DNA of 64,000 nt, taken from Halorientalis sp. IM1011 (lineage in GTDB: Archaea > Halobacteriota > Halobacteria > Halobacteriales > Haloarculaceae). Positions 44,179 to 55,584 of this stretch are shown here, one piece after another. The translations under genes were made by a program, and so were the position numbers. Under the pieces are notes generated by a model that was not told the origin of the DNA, made no database searches, and saw nothing but the letters and a program-made list of their open reading frames with translations. Within the stretch, counting starts at the first letter, position 1. Every line of letters starts with the position of its first letter. Where the stretch lies: positions 1,054,001-1,118,000 of the forward strand of contig NZ_CP019067.1 in assembly GCF_001989615.1 (NCBI RefSeq), read 5' to 3'.

Positions 44179-44925
44179 ATGGACGAGATCGACGTTCCCG
44201 AGAGTCACCCCCGCTACGAGTCCCTCCTCACGCGACACCGGATCGAGGAGGGGGTCGACCTGGGGATCACCTCGCGACAGGGGCTGATCGCACAGGGCCG
44301 GGGCGAGGCCTACGACTACCTGCTCGGCGAGCGGACCCTCGAAAGCGCCGACAGCGCCGAACGCGCCGCCGCCGCCCATCTGCTTCTGGCCGACCACCCT
44401 GTCCTCTCGGTCAACGGCAACGCCGCTGCACTCGTGCCCGGCGAACTGGTGGACCTGGCAGAGGCGACTGGCGCGGATCTGGAGGTCAACCTGTTCAACC
44501 GAACCGAGGAACGCATGGAACGCATCGCCGACCACCTCCGCGAGCACGGGGCCGAGGCGGTCAAGGGCCTCGACGCCGACGGCCGGATCCCCGGCCTCGA
44601 CCACGAGCGCGCGAAGGTCGACGCCGACGGCATCGGCGACGCCGACGTGGTGCTCGTCCCCCTCGAAGACGGCGACCGGGCCGAGGCGCTCGCGGAGATG
44701 GGCAAGACGGAACTCGTGATCGACCTGAACCCGCTCTCCCGTTCGGCCCAGACCGCGACGGTCCCGATCGTCGACAACATCATCCGTGCGGTGCCGGGGA
44801 TCACCGCCCACGCCCGTGACCTCGCGGACGCCTCCCGGGCCGAACTGGAGGGGGTCGTCGAGAAGTTCGACCGCGAGGCGGCCCTGCGGGCGGCCGAGGA
44901 CGCGATCAGGAGCGGCGAGCTGTGA
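44179..44925 (+). CDS. 4-Phosphopantoate--beta-alanine ligase (phosphopantothenate synthetase)
   Basis: A 248-residue archaeal phosphopantothenate synthetase that joins 4-phosphopantoate and beta-alanine using ATP. Family segments include IPESHPRYESLLTRHRIEEGVDLGITSRQGLIAQGRGEAYDYLLGE at the N-terminus, VNGNAAALVPGELVDLAEATGADLEVNLFNRTEER, and VIDLNPLSRSAQTATVPIVDNIIRA at the C-terminus. The upstream pantoate kinase supplies one substrate, and MfnA (8871-9923) probably supplies beta-alanine. It is convergent with the next kinase gene (6-base gap). Confidence 0.94.
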   Translation: MDEIDVPESHPRYESLLTRHRIEEGVDLGITSRQGLIAQGRGEAYDYLLGERTLESADSAERAAAAHLLLADHPVLSVNGNAAALVPGELVDLAEATGADLEVNLFNRTEERMERIADHLREHGAEAVKGLDADGRIPGLDHERAKVDADGIGDADVVLVPLEDGDRAEALAEMGKTELVIDLNPLSRSAQTATVPIVDNIIRAVPGITAHARDLADASRAELEGVVEKFDREAALRAAEDAIRSGEL

Positions 44926-44931
44926 CGCCGA

Positions 44932-47838
<2,907 letters not shown>

Positions 47839-47849
47839 CCACCTTTTTC

Positions 47850-47881
47850 GCGAGGGGGTCGCCAGCGGCGACCCCCCTCGC
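47850..47881 (+). terminator. Long GC-rich hairpin after thi4
   Basis: GCGAGGGGGTCGCC (47850-47863) pairs with the complementary run at 47867-47881 across a 3-base loop, with a single bulged C. It begins 11 bases after the thi4 stop, just after a CTTTTTC run. It is the first of three consecutive hairpins. Confidence 0.5.
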
Positions 47882-47921
47882 CAAAAACGTGGTTTCCGTG
47901 AGCCGAAGGCGAACGGGAGCT

Positions 47922-47944
47922 CGAAAGACGCTGGGCGTCTTTCG
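47922..47944. terminator. Second hairpin in the thi4 downstream region
   Basis: CGAAAGACGC-TGG-GCGTCTTTCG is a perfect 10-bp stem with a 3-base loop. Confidence 0.4.
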
Positions 47945-47954
47945 GTGGCGAAAA

Positions 47955-47986
47955 AGCCGCGAGCGCGGCGCGCCGCGCTCGCGGCT
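47955..47986. repeat. Perfect 32-bp palindrome
   Basis: AGCCGCGAGCGCGGCG is followed immediately by its exact reverse complement (47971-47986) with no loop. It is the third hairpin between thi4 and the convergent M48 protease gene and could terminate either transcript or form a cruciform. Confidence 0.6.
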
Positions 47987-48044
47987 GCTACGCTCGTGCC
48001 CTACCGTCACCGCACAGCGACCGCCGACATCGCCAGCACTCCCG

Positions 48045-49391
48045 TCAGCTCTGCTCTCGTTCCAGTCGTCGCAACTGTTCCAGTCGCTTAGCCGTCGGCG
48101 GGTGCGTCCGGAACCAGCCGCTGCCGGACTCGCCGTTCGTATCGTCGCCGTCGACGACGCCACCGGATCGGTGGAGCGGGAGGATAGACAGTGCGGAGAC
48201 GCCCGCCGCGTGTCTGAGGTCGCGGTCGGGGGTGGCGTCGATCCGCGCGTCGAGTTTCCGGAGCGCGCTGGCCAGTGTTGCGGGCGACCCCGTAACTTCG
48301 GCCGCCACCCGGTCGGCGGTCATCTCACGGGCCCGCGAGAGGTAGGCGGCGTTCGCGCGACCGATGCCCCGGACGAACAGGGCGAGGGGGATGAAATGCG
48401 CGAAATAGTGACCGGTTTCTCGCCCGCCGCGGTCCGGCGCTTTGTGACCGAGGGCAGACAGCGAACTGCGGGCGAGCATGCCGTTCGCGACGACGATAGG
48501 GCCTGCGAGGATCGTCATCACTGTGGCGTCGCGGTTGGCGACGTGGGCGAGTTCGTGGGCGATCACGGCGTCCAGTTCGTCGCCGGTCAGCGTGTCGAGC
48601 AATCCCGTCGAGAGGACGAGGCGTGTCTCGATCGGGCGGAACCCGACGACCAGTGCCTCGGGCGTCTGTCGGTCCGCAAGTGCGAGAGTCGGTGCTGGCA
48701 CGTCCAACTGCGCGGCGATCCGGGTTACCCGCGCGTGAAGGTCCGGCCGGTCGGCCGTCGACACGACGGTCGCACCCGCACTGTCCGTGACGGTGCGTAG
48801 CTGACGGTACTCCACGGCCCCGATCAGTGTCAGAATCACCGCTCCGGCGACGAACCCGATCTGACTGGCGTACCACCCCGGACCGAACAACGCCCAGACG
48901 GCCACCCAGACGGCGACGAACAGACAGATCGTACACAGACCGAAGACGAGAACCGTGACGAACAGCCGAACCGTGAGGCTCCAACTGCCGTACTCCGCCA
49001 TGTCCCGGAGCGCGAGGAGGAACCCCACGAGACACCCACCCGCCAGCAGCAGGACCACGGTCGCGTCGACGATGCCGGGAGACCCGTCGGTGAACGGCGA
49101 GACTGCGACGACGAGTGACACGACCAGCACGAACAGCGACGCGGCGAGACCGATAACGAGCAGATGCCCCGCAACCGAGAGCCGGCTCGTGGCGCTCTCG
49201 TGACCGTACCTGACGCTCGCGACGCTGGAACCCAGTGTGACGACCGTCCCGACCACGACGCCGACACCCCGGCCCGCCACCGCTGTCGTCCCGAGAGCGA
49301 ACACGCCCCAGAGCAGGCACAGCAGGCAGAGGGTCACCGTACAGAGGGCTACTGTCCCCAGGACGCCCGTCGTCTCCCCGTTCGTCTCCAT
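48045..49391 (-). CDS. M48 family membrane metalloprotease (HtpX-like)
   Basis: A 448-residue protein. The N-terminal 200 residues hold about six hydrophobic helices, more than the four usual in HtpX. The peptidase domain has the zinc motif HELAH (279-283) and the third zinc ligand region REMTADR (Glu356). The downstream HPPTAKRLEQL is the family's C-terminal signature. HtpX-type proteases degrade damaged membrane proteins. It is the first of several protease genes in a row. Confidence 0.93.
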   Translation of the reverse strand: METNGETTGVLGTVALCTVTLCLLCLLWGVFALGTTAVAGRGVGVVVGTVVTLGSSVASVRYGHESATSRLSVAGHLLVIGLAASLFVLVVSLVVAVSPFTDGSPGIVDATVVLLLAGGCLVGFLLALRDMAEYGSWSLTVRLFVTVLVFGLCTICLFVAVWVAVWALFGPGWYASQIGFVAGAVILTLIGAVEYRQLRTVTDSAGATVVSTADRPDLHARVTRIAAQLDVPAPTLALADRQTPEALVVGFRPIETRLVLSTGLLDTLTGDELDAVIAHELAHVANRDATVMTILAGPIVVANGMLARSSLSALGHKAPDRGGRETGHYFAHFIPLALFVRGIGRANAAYLSRAREMTADRVAAEVTGSPATLASALRKLDARIDATPDRDLRHAAGVSALSILPLHRSGGVVDGDDTNGESGSGWFRTHPPTAKRLEQLRRLEREQS

Positions 49392-49559
49392 ACACGCCGT
49401 TGACAGGTGTCCAGAGTATCAGCTTTCCGAACCGACGGAAACGACCAGTCGTCGCGTGCGTCGACGCTGTGGGGTTCGATCGTCACGCGGATCGAGACCG
49501 CCACCGCACCGCCACCGCTGCCACCGGAACTAAGTTCGCCCTGTCCGACCCCGCTACTG

Positions 49560-51572
49560 ATGAGACGACGACGCGTGCTGGTATTCTGTCTGCTGGCCGT
49601 ACTCGCTCTCGGTGTCTGTCTGACCGGGACGGCGGCTGCCGACGCCGGGGACGCGACCGCCGCGAACGCGACGGCCAGCGCCACGCAGGACGGCGAGACG
49701 TTGCAACTCACGAAACGCCTCCACCTGACACCCGACCGCCCCGGCCAGATCGAGGTCACGGCGCGGTTCGACGACCCCGACAATCTGGTCGAACTGGAGA
49801 CACAGGTGCCCGCCCGGGCGACGGTGATCGATACCGACGGGTTCTCGGGATCGGGCGGCGGGTACGCCTGGGACGGTCGGACGGACGCACCGAGTCTGAC
49901 CTACCGGCTGCCGGTCAACGAGACGCGCGAGACCGAGGGGCCGCTCGCTGGGCGGGGTGACTACACCTTCGTCGACGCCGGGGAGTGGGCGATCGTCCGG
50001 ACACCACAGGTCGGCGTCTCCTGGAGCTGGCGTGGCGGGAACGTTACGCTCGACCGGCGGACGACCGTCGACGGCGAGGGCGTCGCCAGCGAAGCCATGG
50101 CGTTTCTCGGCCCGCACAGTGAGTACACCCGGCGAGCCAACGGCCAGCGCTTCCGGCTGATCGTGCCGGCGGCGGCCTCGCTGGCCGAATCCCGGAGCCG
50201 GATCTTCGAGTCGATGACGGCGGCCTCGGATACGTTGCAGGTTGGTGCCCGCGACGCGAGCGTGTTCATGATCGCCGCGCCGACGACGAGCGTCGAGTGG
50301 TCCGTCCAGGGACTCCAGACCGGGGGCGACTCCTTCTGGGTGCAGGACGATCAGGGACTGCAGGTCCCGGACAACGTCTGGCTCCACGAGTACGTCCACA
50401 CGCGACAGGACTACGACCGCAACGACGGGACCCGCTGGTTCACCGAAGCCAGCGCAACGTACTACGCCGCGCTGCTCTCCCTCGAACAGGATCGGATCGG
50501 CTTTTCGGCCTTCCGCAGCCGGTTGCGGGCCGGCGACGTTCGCTCGGACCCCGGCGAGGTGCTGGCGGCTCCGTCGACCTGGTCCGGTCGGACGCCCTAT
50601 CTGAAGGGCGCGCTCGTGGCGGGCGAACTCGACCGACAGATCCGCCTGGCGGCCGACGGCCGACGGCTCCAGACCGTCTTCCGGCGCATGAACGCGGCCG
50701 AGGAACCACTGACGGCGGCGGCCTTCGAGGACATCGTGACCGACGTCGCCGGCCGGGAAGTCGGTCGGCTCGCGGACCGCTACACCACCACCGACGCCAC
50801 CCCGTCGATGTGGTCTCGCACCGAACACCTGCGGGCCTTCGAGGGGGCGGCTCCACGGATCGAGTACGCGTTCGCGCCGGCGTCCGAGCGATTCCGGGTG
50901 GCCGGCCCATACCGCAACGGGTCGCTCGACGCAGGCCAACCGGTCGAACTGGCGACCGGTGAATCCCTCTCGCTCGACGTGCTCGTCGAGAACACCGGGG
51001 ACGCGGCCGGCGAGTTCGAGGCCGCCTTCGCGGTCGACGGGCGGCGACTCGACGAACAGGCGGGATCCCTCGACCCCGACGAGCAGCGTCGGCTCACGTT
51101 CTCGCACACGTTCGACGAGCCGGGAACCTACACGCTCACCGCCGGGACCCGGACGGTCGAGGTCGCGGTGCGTGGCCCGTCACCGCCGGCCGTCGTCGAC
51201 CTGCAGGCGAACGCCTCCCGCGTGACGGCCGGCGACGTCGTCGAACTGACCGCGCGACTCGGCAACGACGCGACGATTCCGGCCGCCGGGACGCTCACGC
51301 TCTACCGGAACGACACGGTGGTGTCGACGCGCGAGGTCGTCGTCGGACCCGGCAGCGAGCAGGAGATTACGTTTGCTATCGAACCGCCGGCCGGCACCCA
51401 TCGGTTCCGCCTCGGCAACGCCACGGCGACGGTGACCGTCGACGCACCGCCGACGGAGCGCGACGGGACGGGTTCGACCGGGACGACCGCGAACGGTCCC
51501 GGGTTCGGCGCTCCAGCCGTCGTTCTCGCGGTGATCGTCGTCGCACTCGCCGGCCGCCGTCGCCGGACGTAG
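49560..51572 (+). CDS. Exported zinc metalloprotease-like protein with PGF-CTERM tail
   Basis: A 670-residue exported protein. It has a signal peptide (RRRRVLVFCLLAVLALGVCLTGTAAA), a beta-rich region, and a gluzincin-like core with HEYVH (His276, Glu277, His280) and Glu296 in RWFTEASATYYAALL. Two CARDB/Ig-like modules follow (about 470-535 and 555-625). A Thr/Gly linker and PGFGAPAVVLAVIVVALAGRRRR end the protein, a PGF-CTERM-type archaeosortase signal for lipid anchoring. ATG 49560 is the start that gives the signal peptide. Substrate unknown; it is distantly similar in its zinc region to the lipoprotein at 52391. Confidence 0.85.
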   Translation: MRRRRVLVFCLLAVLALGVCLTGTAAADAGDATAANATASATQDGETLQLTKRLHLTPDRPGQIEVTARFDDPDNLVELETQVPARATVIDTDGFSGSGGGYAWDGRTDAPSLTYRLPVNETRETEGPLAGRGDYTFVDAGEWAIVRTPQVGVSWSWRGGNVTLDRRTTVDGEGVASEAMAFLGPHSEYTRRANGQRFRLIVPAAASLAESRSRIFESMTAASDTLQVGARDASVFMIAAPTTSVEWSVQGLQTGGDSFWVQDDQGLQVPDNVWLHEYVHTRQDYDRNDGTRWFTEASATYYAALLSLEQDRIGFSAFRSRLRAGDVRSDPGEVLAAPSTWSGRTPYLKGALVAGELDRQIRLAADGRRLQTVFRRMNAAEEPLTAAAFEDIVTDVAGREVGRLADRYTTTDATPSMWSRTEHLRAFEGAAPRIEYAFAPASERFRVAGPYRNGSLDAGQPVELATGESLSLDVLVENTGDAAGEFEAAFAVDGRRLDEQAGSLDPDEQRRLTFSHTFDEPGTYTLTAGTRTVEVAVRGPSPPAVVDLQANASRVTAGDVVELTARLGNDATIPAAGTLTLYRNDTVVSTREVVVGPGSEQEITFAIEPPAGTHRFRLGNATATVTVDAPPTERDGTGSTGTTANGPGFGAPAVVLAVIVVALAGRRRRT

Positions 51573-51627
51573 CGCGACTGGCCCGAGACCCATAACCCGT
51601 AACTTCGGCGGTCACGGACTGTCGGGT

Positions 51628-52389
51628 ATGCCCGACCGCGTCACGCTCTACCGCGCCCCGACCACCGAAGCGGACGCCGACGCCATCGCCGACTGGCTCG
51701 ACGAGCGCGTCCCCGCGACCGTCGAGGTACGCGACCGCTTTCTCGACCGCGAGGACGACGGTCTCGCCGAAGCCTTCGCCGAGGCCAGAGTCCTCAGCCC
51801 CTACGAGCGGGAGACGGGCAACACGATGCTGGGCATCGTCCGCTACGAGGAGCGCGCGCTGGAACACCCCGAGCGCGCCGGCGGCGTCATCTACGACGGA
51901 CTGTCGGTGCAGGACGCGCTCCGCGAGCGCCTGCCCGCCGACGAGCGCTCGCTCGATCACCTCCACGTCCCGCTTCTGGATCGGGTCCTCGGAACGTGGG
52001 GCGACCACGACGGCCGCTGGCACAAGCGCGTCAACGTCCTCGGCCAGCCCGCGCTGGTCTCGGTGCCCGGCCTCTACGAGGCCCCAGCCAAGCCCGAACA
52101 GTACTACAAGGAGAAACAGCGCACGGCGATGGTCAGCGGCGACGCGCCGCCGCGGGAGGTCCTCGAATCACAGGTCGAGGGGGAGTTTCTGGTCGAGGAC
52201 GACCCGCGGACGACCGAGGCGATCGCGGGGTACGTCCTGCAGGCCTACCACTTCCTCGCGACCGGTGAGGACTTCTGTGAGAACGAAGAGTGCCGGCTGG
52301 CCAATCCCCACCGCCAGCCCGGCGTGATCGAGGCACAGTTGCGCGAACCCGAGTTCTGTGCGGCGCACGCCGAGCGGTACGAGGCGTAG
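51628..52389 (+). CDS. Conserved haloarchaeal protein (possibly DUF6775)
   Basis: A 253-residue soluble acidic protein. It has a Cys/His-rich C-terminus (DFCENEECRLANPHRQPG, then EPEFCAAHAERY) that probably binds a metal and looks like a small zinc finger, and a central DHDGRWHKRVNVLGQPALVSVPGLYEAPAKPEQYYKEKQ segment. I recall this family as putative metallopeptidases, but no HExxH motif is present, so that label is weak. It follows the protease at 49560 by 55 bases on the same strand, and is convergent with the next gene (1-base gap). Confidence 0.6.
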   Translation: MPDRVTLYRAPTTEADADAIADWLDERVPATVEVRDRFLDREDDGLAEAFAEARVLSPYERETGNTMLGIVRYEERALEHPERAGGVIYDGLSVQDALRERLPADERSLDHLHVPLLDRVLGTWGDHDGRWHKRVNVLGQPALVSVPGLYEAPAKPEQYYKEKQRTAMVSGDAPPREVLESQVEGEFLVEDDPRTTEAIAGYVLQAYHFLATGEDFCENEECRLANPHRQPGVIEAQLREPEFCAAHAERYEA

Positions 52390-52390
52390 G

Positions 52391-53722
52391 TCAGGACCCG
52401 ACCTGTACCGTGACGTTCGCGGTCGTGCCCTCGACCGAGACGGTGTCGACGAACGACTCGGGGCCGAACACGAACGCGGTCGTCCCGTCGTCGACCCGGA
52501 CCGTCTCGAACCCGCGGCCGGAGTCGGTCACGCGGGCGGTCTCGTACTCGTCGAGGGCGTCGAACGCCTCGTCGGCCTCGCTGCTGTTGTCCCAGCGGTG
52601 GGTCCAGACCCAGGCGAACTGGTCGGCGTCGGAGCGGTTCCGGAACACCGACAGTTCGTCGGTCCCCCACCCGGTCGCCGCCGCCGCGGCCCGCTCGACG
52701 GACAGTTCGGTCCCGAGCGCGTGACGGGTCGTCATCTCGCCGAGCGTGTTGTTGCCGAGCAGTCCCCACTCGGAGTCGGTCTCGACCGTGACCGAGAGGT
52801 CTTTCTCCGGTTCCTCCTCGCGGGTGTAGTTGTGCATCACCTGCTCGGTCGTCCGCGGGTACTCCTCGTAGACGGCGGAGAGGTTCGCGGGTGAGTCGAT
52901 CTCGTCAGCCACGTACTGTTTGCCGAACAGGTACGGGGCGAGTGCGGACCGGGTGGTCGCACCGCCCTGCTCGTACCGCTCACGGACGAACGCGGAGTTG
53001 TTCCGCACGTCCAGATGCCGGTGTGCGTACGCGTCGGCCGTGTAGACGGCTCCGCCCTCCTGGAGAGCGCGGTAGGTCTTGCGCTGGTCGGTCATGATGC
53101 CGCCAGTTCGGAGCCTGTCGAGCCAGGGGAGCATGTTCCCCTGATACTGGATCGTGTGCGCGAACTCGTGTGTGAGGACGCGCTCGACGACACCGGGCGG
53201 ACCCTGCCCGGGATGGACGTAGACGTAGCCCGTGAACGGTGTCACCCCCGTCGGCTCGCTCCAGTTCACCGAGACGTTCTCGAAGCCGAGCGCCGCGTTG
53301 AGCGGGCTCGCGGCGATACTCGGGAGCGTGCCGCGCCACTCGCTCAGGTTCCGGATCGCGACCGGTCGCGGCTCCACATCTGTCCCCAGGAGCGTCTGCG
53401 TCCGGTCGAACGTCCGGTTCACGTCGAACGGCAGCGTCCCGTTCTGGACCTGGATACTGTACCCGCTCGTCTCCCCGCGGTCGTCGGTCTCGTTACTCGG
53501 CGGTCCCTCGTCGTCAGGCGTCGCGGTACCCGCAGGCGTGTCCGTGTTGCCGGGGTCGGGCGTGTCGGTCGATGCCGGGGAGTCGGTCGTCCGGTTGGTC
53601 GCGGTCGGTGCGTCCGTATCTTCCGGTTCCGTGGTCGTGCCGTCGCTCGGGCCGGCCCCACACCCCGCCAGCACGAGGAGGAGGGCGACCGCGAGCGGTG
53701 CGAGTTTCTTGGCGGACAGCAT
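52391..53722 (-). CDS. Secreted lipoprotein with HEFAH zinc-protease motif
   Basis: A 443-residue lipoprotein. The signal peptide ends in a lipobox LAGC (Cys21), followed by a long Thr/Pro/Asp/Ser linker (about 25-90). The catalytic-type region has HEFAH (185-189) and a downstream Glu in ALQEGGAVYTAD (Glu222), so zinc binding is plausible. The distance HEFAH-to-Glu (32 residues) is larger than in the paralog-like protein at 49560. The C-terminus is a beta-rich extension. ATG 53722 is chosen; a GTG at 53740 is also in frame. It may be co-transcribed with the upstream methyltransferase. Confidence 0.8.
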   Translation of the reverse strand: MLSAKKLAPLAVALLLVLAGCGAGPSDGTTTEPEDTDAPTATNRTTDSPASTDTPDPGNTDTPAGTATPDDEGPPSNETDDRGETSGYSIQVQNGTLPFDVNRTFDRTQTLLGTDVEPRPVAIRNLSEWRGTLPSIAASPLNAALGFENVSVNWSEPTGVTPFTGYVYVHPGQGPPGVVERVLTHEFAHTIQYQGNMLPWLDRLRTGGIMTDQRKTYRALQEGGAVYTADAYAHRHLDVRNNSAFVRERYEQGGATTRSALAPYLFGKQYVADEIDSPANLSAVYEEYPRTTEQVMHNYTREEEPEKDLSVTVETDSEWGLLGNNTLGEMTTRHALGTELSVERAAAAATGWGTDELSVFRNRSDADQFAWVWTHRWDNSSEADEAFDALDEYETARVTDSGRGFETVRVDDGTTAFVFGPESFVDTVSVEGTTANVTVQVGS

Positions 53723-53758
53723 ATTAGTTCCCACTGACACGAGCCGAAAAAAGCGTTC

Positions 53759-54421
53759 CTACACGCGGCCGGAGAGCAGGCCGAGGTAGCCGCCGGCGAA
53801 CGTCTCGTAGCGGCGGTCCTCGGTGCGGGTGGCCAGCGCGGTCCGGCCGGCCTCGACCCGGCGCTCGAAGGCCGCGGTCACGGACTCCTCTGGCACTCTC
53901 CAGCCGGGCGAGCCCGCCCAGAGGAACGCGGCGAACGCGAGGTTGAGCGGCCAAGTGAGCGGGTGGTCGCTACGCTGGAAGTTCAGGACGGCGACGCGGC
54001 TGCCCGGCCGACACAGGGCCACCCAGTCGTCGACGACCGCCGCAGGGTCGCGGAACAGGCCGAGGACGAACGTCCCGAGGACGGCGTCGACCGGTCCCGA
54101 GATCGGTGGCTGGGTCGCGTCGCCCTCACAGAAGTCGACGTTCGACCAGCCGTCGTCGGCGGCTCGCTCCCGGGCCCGGTCGAGGAGCGGCCGGGTCACG
54201 TCGACGCCGACGACTCGGCCCTCGGACCCGACCTGCTCGCGGAGGTAGGGAACGTTCGCACCGGTGCCACACCCCATCTCGACGACGGTATCACCGGGTG
54301 AGAGATCGAGTGCGCCGGCGGCCCGCCGTCGCCAGGACCGCACGCCCGGGACGGTCGCAAGCCGATCGTACAGTCCGGTCCACCGGCCGTAGAACTCACG
54401 GACGCGGTCGACGTCGGCCAT
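53759..54421 (-). CDS. Class I SAM-dependent methyltransferase
   Basis: A 220-residue UbiE/Menaquinone-type methyltransferase. Motif I is VVEMGCGTGANVPYL (about 46-60), the acidic motif II end is VVGVDVTRPLLDRARERA, and the post-motif region is VDFCEGDATQPPISGPVDAVLGTFVLGLFRDPAAVVDDW. The acceptor is unknown. Its start overlaps the thiR stop (TGATG at 54421), so the two are translated from one mRNA. Confidence 0.9.
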   Translation of the reverse strand: MADVDRVREFYGRWTGLYDRLATVPGVRSWRRRAAGALDLSPGDTVVEMGCGTGANVPYLREQVGSEGRVVGVDVTRPLLDRARERAADDGWSNVDFCEGDATQPPISGPVDAVLGTFVLGLFRDPAAVVDDWVALCRPGSRVAVLNFQRSDHPLTWPLNLAFAAFLWAGSPGWRVPEESVTAAFERRVEAGRTALATRTEDRRYETFAGGYLGLLSGRV

Positions 54422-55317
54422 CAGAGACTGTCCCGGAGCCGCCCCGCGACCGTCGGCGCGTCGGGACCCAGCACGTAGATCACGGGCTCGATTCCGAACC
54501 CGCCGCTCTGGTAGAGGACGTCCGCGTCGGGTGTCGCCGCCAGCGCGTCCGGGATGGCGTCCTCGATGCCGGTCTCGGCGTCGAACTCGGTGACTGTGTG
54601 ACCCTGCGATTCGAGCGCGTCGAGGAGGGCCGGATCGTACCGGACGTTGATCGCAGCGCGGGCGTCGCTCCCGTGTTCGCGGGCGGTCAGGAGGACGCTC
54701 GCGACGTACTCGCTGACGCCGAACTCCGGTTCGGCCGGAATCTCCGGGCGGCCCTTGAGGTCGATGATGCGGCCGGGCACCGCCACCACGTCCTCGATGC
54801 CGGTCGCGTCGGGTAGCGCCTCCACCAGATTCGTCCCGACTGCGGGGATGTGCCGGGAGAAATCCGCCGTGTTCTCGATCACCGTCAGCCCCCGCCGGAC
54901 CGAGGCCAGGGCCTGCTCGGCCACCCGCACGTCGCTGTCGGGATCGTGCACGTCGAACGCGCCGCCGTAGTCGGCCAGTTCGGGGACCTCCTCCTGGTGG
55001 AGCTGGGCGAGCACGTCCCCCTGTTCGAGCTGACGGATGACGACCTCGGTCTCGACCAGCGCCTGGACGGGACTCATCTCACCGTCGGTCAGCCCCTCGC
55101 CGAGTCGCTCGACCAGATCGACCAGCCGCTCGTCGCTCAGCAATCGCTCGTTGCGCGCCACCTCTCCGTGGACGTACTTCGAGACGGCGCTCTGGCTGAT
55201 CCCCAGGAGGCCGGCCACCTCGCTCTGTGTCAGCCCCCGCTCCCGCAACTCCTCGGCCAGCATCGACCGGAAGGTCGGCAGAAACTCCTCGACCACCACC
55301 TCCTCGATGAATCTCAT
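54421..55317 (-). CDS. thiR: ThiR-type thiamine regulator (HTH + ThiN domain)
   Basis: A 298-residue protein with an XRE-type helix-turn-helix (RGLTQSEVAGLLGISQSAVSKYV, residues 27-49) and then a ThiN domain (about 125-298), the thiamine-phosphate synthase-like domain used as a ligand sensor. Landmarks include RGLTVIENTADFSRHIPAVGTNLVEALPDATG, PGRIIDLKGRPEIPAEPEFGVSEYVASVLLTA, AINVRYDPALLDALESQG and YQSGGFGIEPVIYVLGPDA. Such proteins (ThiR) repress thiamine genes in archaea. thi4 in this window is an expected target. ATG 55317 is chosen; the upstream alternative at 55416 lies in the promoter region. The methyltransferase follows with an overlap. Confidence 0.9.
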   Translation of the reverse strand: MRFIEEVVVEEFLPTFRSMLAEELRERGLTQSEVAGLLGISQSAVSKYVHGEVARNERLLSDERLVDLVERLGEGLTDGEMSPVQALVETEVVIRQLEQGDVLAQLHQEEVPELADYGGAFDVHDPDSDVRVAEQALASVRRGLTVIENTADFSRHIPAVGTNLVEALPDATGIEDVVAVPGRIIDLKGRPEIPAEPEFGVSEYVASVLLTAREHGSDARAAINVRYDPALLDALESQGHTVTEFDAETGIEDAIPDALAATPDADVLYQSGGFGIEPVIYVLGPDAPTVAGRLRDSL

Positions 55318-55584
55318 TGCCCCCACTCCGGCGCGAACTGGCATAAAAACCGTGCCGAGCGACTCGCCGGAGGGACACGGCAACTGATTCGATACCATCA
55401 ATAATGTATCATACAACTCTATCTGGTAGATTTGCTCACAGACAACCTTCTAATAGCTTCTAGAGCCTGTCTTTAACAAACTGGCAAGTAAATGAATACC
55501 AAGAGATATTATATATCTCAAAAATAGTAGAGTAGAAAACAATAACTGGGGGAGCTGTGGAACACCGGACACGGTTCCGAAGAG
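55318..55584. promoter_or_regulatory. AT-rich divergent promoter region (thiR / subtilase)
   Basis: This 267-bp gap is the most AT-rich part of the window, especially 55385-55550. It includes a perfect 17-bp dyad GAGATAT-TAT-ATATCTC (55503-55519) that contains a TATA-like run for the subtilase, and AT-rich blocks near 55400-55425 for thiR. A 5' untranslated leader of about 40 bases is implied for the subtilase. Confidence 0.45.

Noticed and set aside
51628-52389. Calling the 253-residue protein a metallopeptidase
   Set aside because: No HExxH or related zinc-protease motif is visible. Only a C-terminal Cys/His cluster suggests metal binding, so it is left as a conserved protein.
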